Of a stretch of 47,683 bases of DNA, positions 33,382 to 40,384 are shown piece after piece. The notes beneath the pieces were generated by a model that saw only the letters and a program-made list of their open reading frames with translations, was not told the DNA's origin and searched no databases. Both the position numbers and the translations under genes were made by a program. Source of the DNA: Allokutzneria sp. NRRL B-24872. GTDB taxonomy: Bacteria; Actinomycetota; Actinomycetes; Mycobacteriales; Pseudonocardiaceae. Numbering within the stretch: position 1 is the stretch's first letter; every line of letters begins with the position of its first letter. The DNA lies in the NCBI RefSeq assembly GCF_002155965.1, contig NZ_MUMH01000093.1, positions 1-47,683 of the forward strand, given 5' to 3'.

Positions 33382-34296
33382 ATGAACGACTACGGCCGTC
33401 CCGCCGGGGTGTGCGGGAGGCCCCTGCTGGTCCAGTTCCTCCTGCTGGTCGCAGGGGTGTTCGCGGGCTGGGCGCTGACCGGCGAGAAGTCCACCGGACT
33501 GCCGGTCGGAATCCGGATGGACTACCTGGTGAAGCCGTTGACCAGCAATCCGATCATCGACATGGTGCTCGCCTTCGGCGCGCTGCTGCTGGTCGCGGCG
33601 CTGCTGATGGAGGCGCTCACCACGCCCGAGCTGGACCGGCGGTGGTACCCGCTGCTGCTCGTCGCGCTGGCGATCGGCGGCTACCTCGGCCACGCGGCGC
33701 GGATCATCGCCGCCGGCGGGGTCTGGCTGAACATGGGCGCGATCTTCGTGGCGGTGATCGAGCTGCCCATGATCATGTTCGTCACGTCCGTGCTCGTGCA
33801 GCGGACCTGGCTGCTGATCCGCGAGCCGGAGTCGGGCGCCGACCGCCACCCCGCGCGGTCACCGCTGCGCTCCCAGGCGCACCTGCTGGCCTGTGGGGCG
33901 GTCGCGGCGTGGTGGCTCGTCGGCGACCTCAGCGTCACGCCGGAGCCCGGCGCCGACCTGGACTACCTGGTGCAGCCGCTGCCGTACGTGTCGATGAGCC
34001 CGGCGATCGACGTGCTGCTGGGCAGTGTGGCGTTGGCGCTGGCCGCGGCGACCCTGCTGGTCACGGCCATCACGGCGGAGCGCGGTCGCTGGCTGGCGCA
34101 GTTCTTCGGCGCGCTGGTGCTCGGCGGGCTGCTCGGCGGCTTCGGCCGGGTGCTCACGGCGGGCGGCTCGGGTGTCGATCTCGGCGCCGCGGTCGTGCTG
34201 CTGGCCGGGCCGCCGCTGCTCGTGGCCGGCGCGGTCGCACTGGGGTGGCGGACCACCCGTCTGCGCCGCGCCGAGACCGAGCTACTGGGCGTCTGA
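33382..34296 (+). CDS. Polytopic membrane protein made of two repeated four-helix halves
   Basis: A 304-residue protein with about eight predicted membrane segments. The two halves are alike: MDYLVKPLTSNPIIDMVLAFGALLL in the first lines up with LDYLVQPLPYVSMSPAIDVLLGSVAL in the second, and GGYLGHAARIIAAGG with GGLLGGFGRVLTAGG. An internal duplication is therefore likely. I do not recognise a characterised family. The ATG at 33382 is chosen over GTG 33376 because CACGCT lies six bases before it. The gene overlaps the convergent small membrane gene by 15 bp. Confidence 0.75.
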   Translation: MNDYGRPAGVCGRPLLVQFLLLVAGVFAGWALTGEKSTGLPVGIRMDYLVKPLTSNPIIDMVLAFGALLLVAALLMEALTTPELDRRWYPLLLVALAIGGYLGHAARIIAAGGVWLNMGAIFVAVIELPMIMFVTSVLVQRTWLLIREPESGADRHPARSPLRSQAHLLACGAVAAWWLVGDLSVTPEPGADLDYLVQPLPYVSMSPAIDVLLGSVALALAAATLLVTAITAERGRWLAQFFGALVLGGLLGGFGRVLTAGGSGVDLGAAVVLLAGPPLLVAGAVALGWRTTRLRRAETELLGV

Positions 34297-34665
34297 GGCG
34301 GCTTTCCTGCGGTTCAGCAGGAGGCGGACCAGCACGATCAGCACCACGCAGCCGGTGGTGGCGGCCAGGATCGGGAAGACCGAGGCGAACACCGAGGCCG
34401 AGCGCAGCAGCGAGCCGCTGAACAACGCGGCGGCGCCGAGCACCGCGAGCGCGATCAGGGGCGGCTGCACGGCCGCGGTGAACAGCGCGGAGCGGTCGGC
34501 CAGCAGCGCGGCGACCACGCACCCGCCAGCGAGGGCGAACGGGAAGTAGGTCTCGCCGAAGGCCATTCCGGCGCCGGTGACCGCGATCCCGGCCAGCGCC
34601 ACCGCCCACCACGGCAGTCCCCGGCGGCGGACCCGCGGCTGGCCGGTCGACCCATCAGTTGACAC
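34282..34665 (-). CDS. Small membrane protein, DUF6542-like
   Basis: A 127-residue protein with an arginine-rich N-terminus (PRVRRRGLPWWAVALAGIAVTGAGMAFG) and about four membrane segments, resembling the actinobacterial DUF6542 group. It starts at GTG and overlaps the end of the LCP gene by 11 bp, so it is translated with it. A role beside the cell-wall ligase is plausible but not shown. Confidence 0.65.
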   Translation of the reverse strand: MSTDGSTGQPRVRRRGLPWWAVALAGIAVTGAGMAFGETYFPFALAGGCVVAALLADRSALFTAAVQPPLIALAVLGAAALFSGSLLRSASVFASVFPILAATTGCVVLIVLVRLLLNRRKAASDAQ

Positions 34666-35788
34666 AGTGCACTCCGTTCGCGGTGATCGTCTCTTGCTGC
34701 TGCTCGGGTGCCACCGTGCCGGAGCCGAGGCCTTGGCGCATCTGGACCGGCGGTGCCGGGACCGCGCTGAGCAGGTCCTGGACGAAGGCCTTGACCTGCT
34801 TCGGGTTCACCTCGACCGCGGTGCCGTCGGCGGGCGTGGCCAGGTCCGAGCGCAGCGTCGGGATCGTGTGGAACTCGATCCGGCCGCCGCTGAGGCCCTG
34901 CACCTGCTCGGCGAGGCTGAGCAGGTTCCAGTTCTGGTCCAGCACGACCGAGGTCTTGATCGCGTCGAGCAGCGCGGTGACCTTACCGGGATCGGTCAGC
35001 GTGCCCGCCGACAGCACCCGCGAGGCGAGCCCGGCCAGGAACGCCTGCTGGCGCCGCACCCGGTCGAGATCGCCGCGCGGCAGACCGTGGCGCTGGCGGA
35101 CGAACTTCAGCGCGTCGGCTCCCTGGAGGACCTGCTCGCCCTGCGGGAAGTCCGCGCCGGAGTAGTTGTCCTTGACCGCCTTGTTCAGGCAGATCGGAAC
35201 GCCGCCGACCGCCTTGGTGATCTGGCTGAAGGCGTACATGTTGATCTCGGCGTAGTGGTTCACGCGCAGCCCGGTCAGGTTGTTCACCGTCTCGACCAGG
35301 TTGCGCCTGCCCGCCGTGGCGCTGCCGCCGTTGGCGTTCTTCGCCCTGGTGTAGGCGGAGTTCAGCTTGTGCTTGCCGAAGCCGCCCGCGATGTCGACGT
35401 AGGAGTCGCGCGGCAGCGAGACCGCGAACGCCTTCTTGGCGGGATCGGCGGGCACGTGCACGACGATCATCGTGTCCGTGTTCTGCTCGCCGCTGGGGTT
35501 GCCCGCTTGCAACTCGTCCAGGATCTCCCTGGACAGCGGGCGGCCCTGCGCGTCGGTCCTGCTGTCCAAGCCGACCAGCAGGAACGTCGTGTCGGTCGCG
35601 GCGGCCTTCTCCCGGCTCGGCGCGGTCGCGGGGGCGGCGATCACGTCATCGGTGGTGACCGCTACGGTGACTCCGCGGTAGGCGGTCCAGCCGAGGGCAC
35701 TCGCCCCCAGCGCGGTCGCCGACACCAGCACGACGACGGTCCTGCCGATCCCGGCCAGCACCCGTCGCGGCTGTCGTACCTGCTCCAT
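34655..35788 (-). CDS. LytR-CpsA-Psr (LCP) family cell-wall glycopolymer transferase
   Basis: A 377-residue membrane-anchored protein. One N-terminal membrane segment (VVVLVSATALGASALGWTAYRG) precedes the LCP domain, with FLLVGLDSR, NTDTMIVVHV, SLPRDSYVDI and KLNSAYTRA, then a catalytic arginine region in FVRQRHGLPRGDLDRVRRQQ. LCP enzymes move glycopolymers from lipid carriers to peptidoglycan outside the membrane. The ATG at 35788 has AGGGGA five bases upstream; an earlier start would add a hydrophilic tail. It is divergent from an envelope-stress operon whose relatives control LCP genes. Confidence 0.92.
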   Translation of the reverse strand: MEQVRQPRRVLAGIGRTVVVLVSATALGASALGWTAYRGVTVAVTTDDVIAAPATAPSREKAAATDTTFLLVGLDSRTDAQGRPLSREILDELQAGNPSGEQNTDTMIVVHVPADPAKKAFAVSLPRDSYVDIAGGFGKHKLNSAYTRAKNANGGSATAGRRNLVETVNNLTGLRVNHYAEINMYAFSQITKAVGGVPICLNKAVKDNYSGADFPQGEQVLQGADALKFVRQRHGLPRGDLDRVRRQQAFLAGLASRVLSAGTLTDPGKVTALLDAIKTSVVLDQNWNLLSLAEQVQGLSGGRIEFHTIPTLRSDLATPADGTAVEVNPKQVKAFVQDLLSAVPAPPVQMRQGLGSGTVAPEQQQETITANGVHCVN

Positions 35789-35953
35789 GATCGTCCCCTC
35801 GGCTCGCTCGTCCTCGACGCTATGGACGCTTTCCGGCCGCTTCCCCTCAGTCGTGTAACAGTCCTCCGGCACCTGGCCCTCGGCTGGGTAACAGCGCACG
35901 TCGACGGCGCGTTCTGGTGAGGGCGGTCACTCGGGCACGGGCAGAATGGTGGA

Positions 35954-36508
35954 GTGCGGACGGCGAGAACGGTGCTCGGCTGCGCGGCGGTGCTCGCCGC
36001 GCTCGCGGGGTGCGCCGCCCCGAGCGGGGTGCGGGTGGAGGGCAGGGCGGCCGAGGTCGAGCGCCCGGCGCCGACCACGATCGCGGGCCAGCCGGTCACC
36101 GTGGACGTGGTGGGCCTGCTGCGCGGGGACCCGAAGGTCAACGAGAAGATCAAGTTCATGCTCAGCCCGTGCGAGAGCGGCCGTTACCCGGTCGACAGCC
36201 GCTACGTCGACGTGACCGGGGACGGCGTCAGCGAGGTCGTGCTCAACGTGCAGGAGTGCCGCGCGGTCACCTACACCGCCTACGGCTACAACCGGGCCGC
36301 CTACGTCTACGCGCTGCCGCCGGGCCAGCCGCCCGCGCAGCTGTTCGCCGTCGAGGAGTCCGGTGTGGTCATGCAGCCCGATCCCGGCTCCGGCGTGGTC
36401 CTGGTGCGCGGGCGCTACCGCGCGGGTGATCGTTCGTGCTGTCCCAGCGGTGAGGAGACGACCGTGTACTCGTGGAACGGGACGGCGTTCGTGAAGGCGG
36501 GCCGGTGA
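35954..36508 (+). CDS. Putative lipoprotein, CseA-like by position
   Basis: A 184-residue protein with a lipobox (LAALAGCAAP, Cys about residue 21), so it should be lipidated on the outer face of the membrane. The mature part contains VDVTGDGVSEVVLNVQECRAV and CCPSGEETTVYSW. It lies 37 bp before the cseB-like regulator and kinase genes, the place held by CseA in Streptomyces, where that lipoprotein dampens the response. Sequence similarity to CseA is not certain to me. The start is GTG with CAGAAT six bases upstream. Confidence 0.72.
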   Translation: MRTARTVLGCAAVLAALAGCAAPSGVRVEGRAAEVERPAPTTIAGQPVTVDVVGLLRGDPKVNEKIKFMLSPCESGRYPVDSRYVDVTGDGVSEVVLNVQECRAVTYTAYGYNRAAYVYALPPGQPPAQLFAVEESGVVMQPDPGSGVVLVRGRYRAGDRSCCPSGEETTVYSWNGTAFVKAGR

Positions 36509-36545
36509 CCACCGCCGCCGACGTGCTTCTCCCAGCGGAGGCGTC

Positions 36546-37217
36546 ATGACACACGTGTTGCTCGTCGAGGACGATGACGTGATCCGCGAGGCCACGCAGC
36601 TCAGCCTGGAGCGCGACGGCTTCCGGGTGACCGTGGCCGAGGACGGGATCGCGGGCCTGGCTGCCTTCCGCGCGCACCGGCCGGACGTGGCGCTGCTGGA
36701 CATCATGCTGCCGGGCATCAACGGGGTGAGCCTGTGCAGGCAGATCCGCGACGAGGGCCCGACTCCGGTGATCATGCTCTCCGCGCGGGCCGATCCGGTG
36801 GACGTGGTGCTGGGCCTGGAGGCGGGCGCCGACGACTACGTGACCAAGCCCTTCGACAGCACCGTTCTGGTGGCCCGCATCCGCGCGGTGGTGCGCAGGA
36901 TGGGCCGGGCGGAGCAGCCTTCGGCGAAGCAGCTGTCCTTCGGTGATCTGGAGATCGAGAAGGACGGCTTGGAGGTGCGGCGCGCGGGGCGGCGGTTGGA
37001 GCTGACGCCGACGGAACTGCGGCTGCTGCTGTGCTTCGCCGAGTCCCCCGGCAACGTGCTGACCCGCGAGGTCCTGCTGGAGCAGGTGTGGGACTACCAG
37101 TGGGGCGGCGACTCGCGCGTGGTGGACGTGCACGTGCAGCGGCTGCGGGCGAAGATCGGCCAGGATCGGATCGAGACCGTGCGGGGCTTCGGGTACAAGC
37201 TCAAGAGCGCTCCGTGA
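36546..37217 (+). CDS. cseB: OmpR-family response regulator, CseB-like
   Basis: A 223-residue response regulator: receiver domain with LVEDDDVIREATQLSLERDG (acidic pocket), phosphorylatable Asp in ALLDIMLPG, conserved lysine in DDYVTKPFD, then an OmpR winged helix (LELTPTELRLLLC, SRVVDVHVQRLRAKI). The N-terminus and the SARADPVDVVLGLEAGADDYVTKPFD region closely resemble Streptomyces CseB, the cell-envelope stress regulator of sigE. GGAGG lies four bases before the ATG. It is coupled to the kinase gene. No sigE gene is adjacent. Confidence 0.85.
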   Translation: MTHVLLVEDDDVIREATQLSLERDGFRVTVAEDGIAGLAAFRAHRPDVALLDIMLPGINGVSLCRQIRDEGPTPVIMLSARADPVDVVLGLEAGADDYVTKPFDSTVLVARIRAVVRRMGRAEQPSAKQLSFGDLEIEKDGLEVRRAGRRLELTPTELRLLLCFAESPGNVLTREVLLEQVWDYQWGGDSRVVDVHVQRLRAKIGQDRIETVRGFGYKLKSAP

Positions 37218-38437
37218 GGCTGTTCCCCACCACGCTGCGGTGGCGGCTGAGCGCGGTGATCGCCGTGGTCAGCGCCCTGGTGGCGATCGCGCTGAGCGTG
37301 TTGGTGCGCACCGAGTTCATCAGCATGCAGGTCGACGACGCGCGGCGGTTGCAGGACGAGCGCATCCAGCTGGTGCTGCGCGACTACGCGCGGACCGGGC
37401 AGGCCGTGCTGGGCAGCACGCTGGACTCCCCCGACGTGCCCGCCGAGCTGTTGCAGGCCGTGCGCGGCGGGCAGCGGGCCACCTACCTGGAACGCGCGCC
37501 GGGCGGAGCGGTGATCTGGGCGGCGGCGGAGATCGACGGCAAGGTGCTCTCGCTGCGCAGCTCCTACCAGGACCGCGACACCGCGCTGGCCGACCTGGAC
37601 GAGGTCCTGTTGCTCAGCTCGGCGGCGGTGGTCGGGCTCGGCACGCTGCTCGGTGTCGTGTTGGGCGCGCGGTTGTCGCGACGGCTTCGCCTGGCGGCGG
37701 TGGCGGCTCGGCACGTCGCGGACGGCGAGAAGGACGTTCGCGTGCACGACGCGATCGGTGACCGGCCGCAGGACGAGACCAGCGACCTCGCGCGGGCGGT
37801 CGACGCGATGGCGGACGCGTTGCAGGAGCGGCTGGTCGCGGAGCGGCGCGTGACCGCCGACATCGCCCACGAGCTGCGCACTCCGGTGACCGGATTGGTG
37901 ACCGCGGCGGAGTTGCTGCCAGCGGGGCGCCCGGCGGAGATGGTGCGCGACCGCGTGCGCGTGCTGCGCGGGCTGGTTGAGGACATCCTCGAAGTGGCGC
38001 GCTTGGACACCGCGACCGAGCGCGCGGAGCTGACCGAATTGGTGCTCGGCGACTTCGTCCGGCGCCGGGTCGCGGCGATCCTGCCGGAGGCCGAGGTGGT
38101 GGTCGCGGGGCAGGAGCCCGTGCGCACCGATCCCCGGCGGCTGGAGCGCGTGCTGGTGAACCTGCTCCTCAACGCGCGCAAGCACGGCAGGCCGCCGGTG
38201 GTCGTCGAGGTCGACGGCGCCGTGCTGCGGGTGCGCGATCACGGGCCCGGCTTCTCCGCGGAGCTGCTGCGCGACGGGCCGAGCCGGTTCCGCACGGGCA
38301 GCAGCGACCGCGGTGGCGGGCACGGGCTCGGGCTGACGATCGCCGTGGCGCAGGCGCGCGTGCTCGGCGGGGAGCTGCGCTTCGCCAACGCCGAGTCAGG
38401 GGACGGCGCCGTCGTCACGCTGGAGCTGCCGCGCTAG
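37214..38437 (+). CDS. cseC: Sensor histidine kinase, CseC-like
   Basis: A 407-residue kinase. Two membrane segments (LSAVIAVVSALVAIALSVLVR and LLLSSAAVVGLGTLLGVVLGA) enclose an external sensor loop of about 110 residues; a HAMP-like linker follows. The H-box is TADIAHELRTPVTG, the N-box LLLNARKHG, and the G-boxes DHGPGF and GGGHGLGL. The GTG overlaps the response-regulator stop by 4 bp. It probably senses envelope damage and phosphorylates its partner. The last 4 bp (CTAG) are shared with the stop of the convergent MarR gene. Confidence 0.85.
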   Translation: MRLFPTTLRWRLSAVIAVVSALVAIALSVLVRTEFISMQVDDARRLQDERIQLVLRDYARTGQAVLGSTLDSPDVPAELLQAVRGGQRATYLERAPGGAVIWAAAEIDGKVLSLRSSYQDRDTALADLDEVLLLSSAAVVGLGTLLGVVLGARLSRRLRLAAVAARHVADGEKDVRVHDAIGDRPQDETSDLARAVDAMADALQERLVAERRVTADIAHELRTPVTGLVTAAELLPAGRPAEMVRDRVRVLRGLVEDILEVARLDTATERAELTELVLGDFVRRRVAAILPEAEVVVAGQEPVRTDPRRLERVLVNLLLNARKHGRPPVVVEVDGAVLRVRDHGPGFSAELLRDGPSRFRTGSSDRGGGHGLGLTIAVAQARVLGGELRFANAESGDGAVVTLELPR

Positions 38438-38853
38438 ACGGCTGCGAGGACCTTGGTCAACAGGGTGACCAGGCGCTCCTGCTCCTTGGCGGTCAACGCC
38501 TCCAGCGGCAGCAGCGCGGCGGCGCTCTTGATCAGGCGGGTGCGCAGCCTGCGCCCGGCCGTGGTCAGCTTCAGCGTGCGGAAGCGGCGGTCGCCCGGGA
38601 AGGGCACGCGCTCGGCGAGGCCCATGCGCTCCAGCTTGCCGCCGATCAGGCTCAGCGAGCCCCGGTCGAAGCGCATCAGCTCGGCGTACTCACCGATGAT
38701 CTTCGGGGGTGCCGTGGGGTCGACCATCCACAGCAGCCGCACCTCGGACTCGGTGAGCCCGCACTCGGACTCCACGATCACGTCCCTGGCCACTGAGGCG
38801 ACGAGGGCGCCCAGCATGACGGCGCGTTCCCCCGCCTTGGTGTTCCTGCGCAT
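38434..38853 (-). CDS. MarR-family transcriptional regulator
   Basis: A 139-residue winged-helix protein. MRFDRGSLSLIGGKLERMGLAERVPFPGDRRFRTLKLTTAGRRL contains the recognition helix and the wing with the DRR motif characteristic of MarR proteins. Its target is not evident from neighbours: upstream lies an AbiEi-like remnant and downstream the convergent kinase gene. Confidence 0.87.
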   Translation of the reverse strand: MRRNTKAGERAVMLGALVASVARDVIVESECGLTESEVRLLWMVDPTAPPKIIGEYAELMRFDRGSLSLIGGKLERMGLAERVPFPGDRRFRTLKLTTAGRRLRTRLIKSAAALLPLEALTAKEQERLVTLLTKVLAAV

Positions 38854-38939
38854 CCGCCAAGGGTATTGGGCTCAGCTCCGGTGCTCGCACCGGGTGCGCA
38901 CTCCCCGGTTCGCGCAGTCTCCACTGTGGACGGTGCGGG

Positions 38940-39243
38940 TCACGGCACGGTTTCGAAGAACTCCGTCACCTGCCGCTCGACCCCGACCTGCCGCGCCATC
39001 TCACAGCTCTCCGCGCTCGATCGCGTAGCGGCTCGCGGGATTCGCCTTGTAGCGCCGCACCGCCTCGCGCGCGACGGGCACGCGGGGCTTCCCGGTGATG
39101 CCGGTGCCGCGCGGCACGGCGACCTGCACGCGCTTCGGGATCACCTCGGCCAGCTCGTGCCGGGCGAGCGCGCTTCCCGGGCACGCCACCGATTCCGGCA
39201 GTGCGGCCGTTGCGCAGTGGATGCGCAGCCACAGGTCGCTCAT
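38940..39243 (-). pseudogene. Decayed tandem copy of the AbiEi-like antitoxin gene
   Basis: The ATG at 39243 overlaps the stop of the intact copy (ATGA) and reads MSDLWLRIHCATAALPESVACPGSALARH, matching the intact protein from its 65th residue on, without the N-terminal helix-turn-helix. After KRVQVAVPRGT about 60 residues of the intact copy are missing, and translation stops at 39001. A frame change then recovers QVGVERQVTEFFETV, like the intact C-terminus GVERQVAEFMES, ending at 38940. Confidence 0.75.
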
Positions 39244-39839
39244 GTCGTGCTCTCCATGAACTCCGCGACCTGACGCTCCACGCCGAGCATCACCGCGGTC
39301 TCGGTCAGCTCCTGCTTCGTCAACTCGTGCTGGTTGGCCGGATTGGTCTTGTAGCGGCGCACGGCCTCGCGCGCGATGTCCTCGCTGATGTGGTCCCTGC
39401 GCACGATCGCGTCGACCAGCGCGCGGTACCTGGAGTACACCGGGGCGTCGCAGCCGCGGTTCACCTCGTCCATCTGCCAACCGACCTTGAACGTCCGCGC
39501 GTCGAACTCGATCACCTCGATCGGGAACCACGGCAGCCGCTCCACGACGGTCCCGCGCGGAACGGCGACCTGCACGCGCTTCGGGATCACGTCGGTCAGG
39601 TGGTGCCGGGCGAGCGCGCTTCCCAGGCACGCCACCGATCCCGACACGTAAGCCGTGGCGTCGTGGATGTGCAGCCACAGCGACTCCCGGTGCCCTGTCC
39701 GGTGGTAGTGGTCGAGGTCTTCCCGCTTGGCGAGTTCACCCGCAGCGATGAGAGACCGCAGTCGGGCCTCGTCCAGGCCGACCGCCGCCGCCTCGTCTGC
39801 GGTGAAGTACGCGGGCAGTCCGCTCAGTTCGTCGCTCAT
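39240..39839 (-). CDS. AbiEi-like type IV antitoxin/transcriptional regulator
   Basis: A 199-residue protein with an N-terminal winged-helix-like part (GLPAYFTADEAAAVGLDEARLRSLIAAGEL) and the AbiEi core (DATAYVSGSVACLGSALARHHLTDVIPKRVQVAVPRG). In type IV toxin-antitoxin systems AbiEi antagonises the nucleotidyltransferase AbiEii, but no AbiEii-like gene is adjacent, so this is a solitary member or a regulator. It overlaps by 4 bp at both ends with remnants of sister copies. TAGGGT at 39925-39930 is a candidate -10. Confidence 0.75.
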   Translation of the reverse strand: MSDELSGLPAYFTADEAAAVGLDEARLRSLIAAGELAKREDLDHYHRTGHRESLWLHIHDATAYVSGSVACLGSALARHHLTDVIPKRVQVAVPRGTVVERLPWFPIEVIEFDARTFKVGWQMDEVNRGCDAPVYSRYRALVDAIVRRDHISEDIAREAVRRYKTNPANQHELTKQELTETAVMLGVERQVAEFMESTT

Positions 39840-39913
39840 GCCACGCTCTCCAAGAACTCGATCACCTGACGCTCCACGCCCGGTCTCGTCGTAGTTCGCC
39901 TCCAAGCAGGCAT
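39836..39913 (-). pseudogene. C-terminal remnant of a third AbiEi-like copy
   Basis: A 25-codon frame from ATG 39913 ends GVERQVIEFLESVA and its TGA overlaps the ATG of the intact antitoxin gene, exactly as the intact gene overlaps the next remnant. The match to GVERQVAEFMES indicates what is left of a lost upstream copy. It may still act as a translational lead-in. Confidence 0.65.
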
Positions 39914-39935
39914 GGTCACGCCCCACCCTAAGTCC

Positions 39936-39951
39936 GATCAGCCGCTCAGGG
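39936..39951. repeat. 16-bp motif upstream of the AbiEi array (copy 1)
   Basis: GATCAGCCGCTCAGGG, six bases beyond the candidate -10 of the antitoxin array. The same motif with one change lies at 40306-40321, upstream of the neighbouring small gene. A candidate shared operator. Confidence 0.5.
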
Positions 39952-39976
39952 ACGAAGTCGTGGTCGCGGGCACAGC

Positions 39977-40246
39977 TCAGACCCACCGCGCCAGCAGCGC
40001 GACGAACTGCTCGTCGGTCAGGTGCAGCGGTCCTGGCCCGTGAAAGCCCTGCCAGGTGTGGGCCTCCATCAGCACCTTGACGGAGATTCCGAACGCGCCT
40101 CCGAACGAAGCGACGAACATGATCGTGGACAGATCACCCAACCGCTCACGGAGCGCCTCGACGAGTTCGATCGCGCCCGCTCCCTCGGCCTTGGCCGCGC
40201 GCAACAGCTCCGTGGCGATCTCAAGGTGGTTCTCCCGTGCGGCCAC
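39977..40246 (-). CDS. Small protein of unknown function
   Basis: An 89-residue protein, mostly helical (HLEIATELLRAAKAEGAGAIELVEALRERLGDLSTIMFVASF), with no family I recognise. AGAGGAAA lies before the GTG start at 40246, supporting translation. It is upstream of the AbiEi array on the same strand and its promoter region shares a 16-bp motif with that array, so the two may be co-regulated. Confidence 0.6.
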   Translation of the reverse strand: MAARENHLEIATELLRAAKAEGAGAIELVEALRERLGDLSTIMFVASFGGAFGISVKVLMEAHTWQGFHGPGPLHLTDEQFVALLARWV

Positions 40247-40305
40247 GATCTGTTTCCTCTCCGGTGCGCCGTTCAGGAGGACCGTAGGCGCACCCCGGAG
40301 CAGGT

Positions 40306-40321
40306 GATCAGCCGTTCAGGG
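40306..40321. repeat. 16-bp motif upstream of the small gene (copy 2)
   Basis: GATCAGCCGTTCAGGG matches the motif at 39936-39951 in 15 of 16 positions. A partial copy GCCGTTCAGG also lies at 40268-40277. Confidence 0.5.
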
Positions 40322-40384
40322 GTGTTCGCGCGCAAACGCGTGGTCAACACTGTCTCTCCCAGGGTGCCGCCCAGCTCAGACGGG

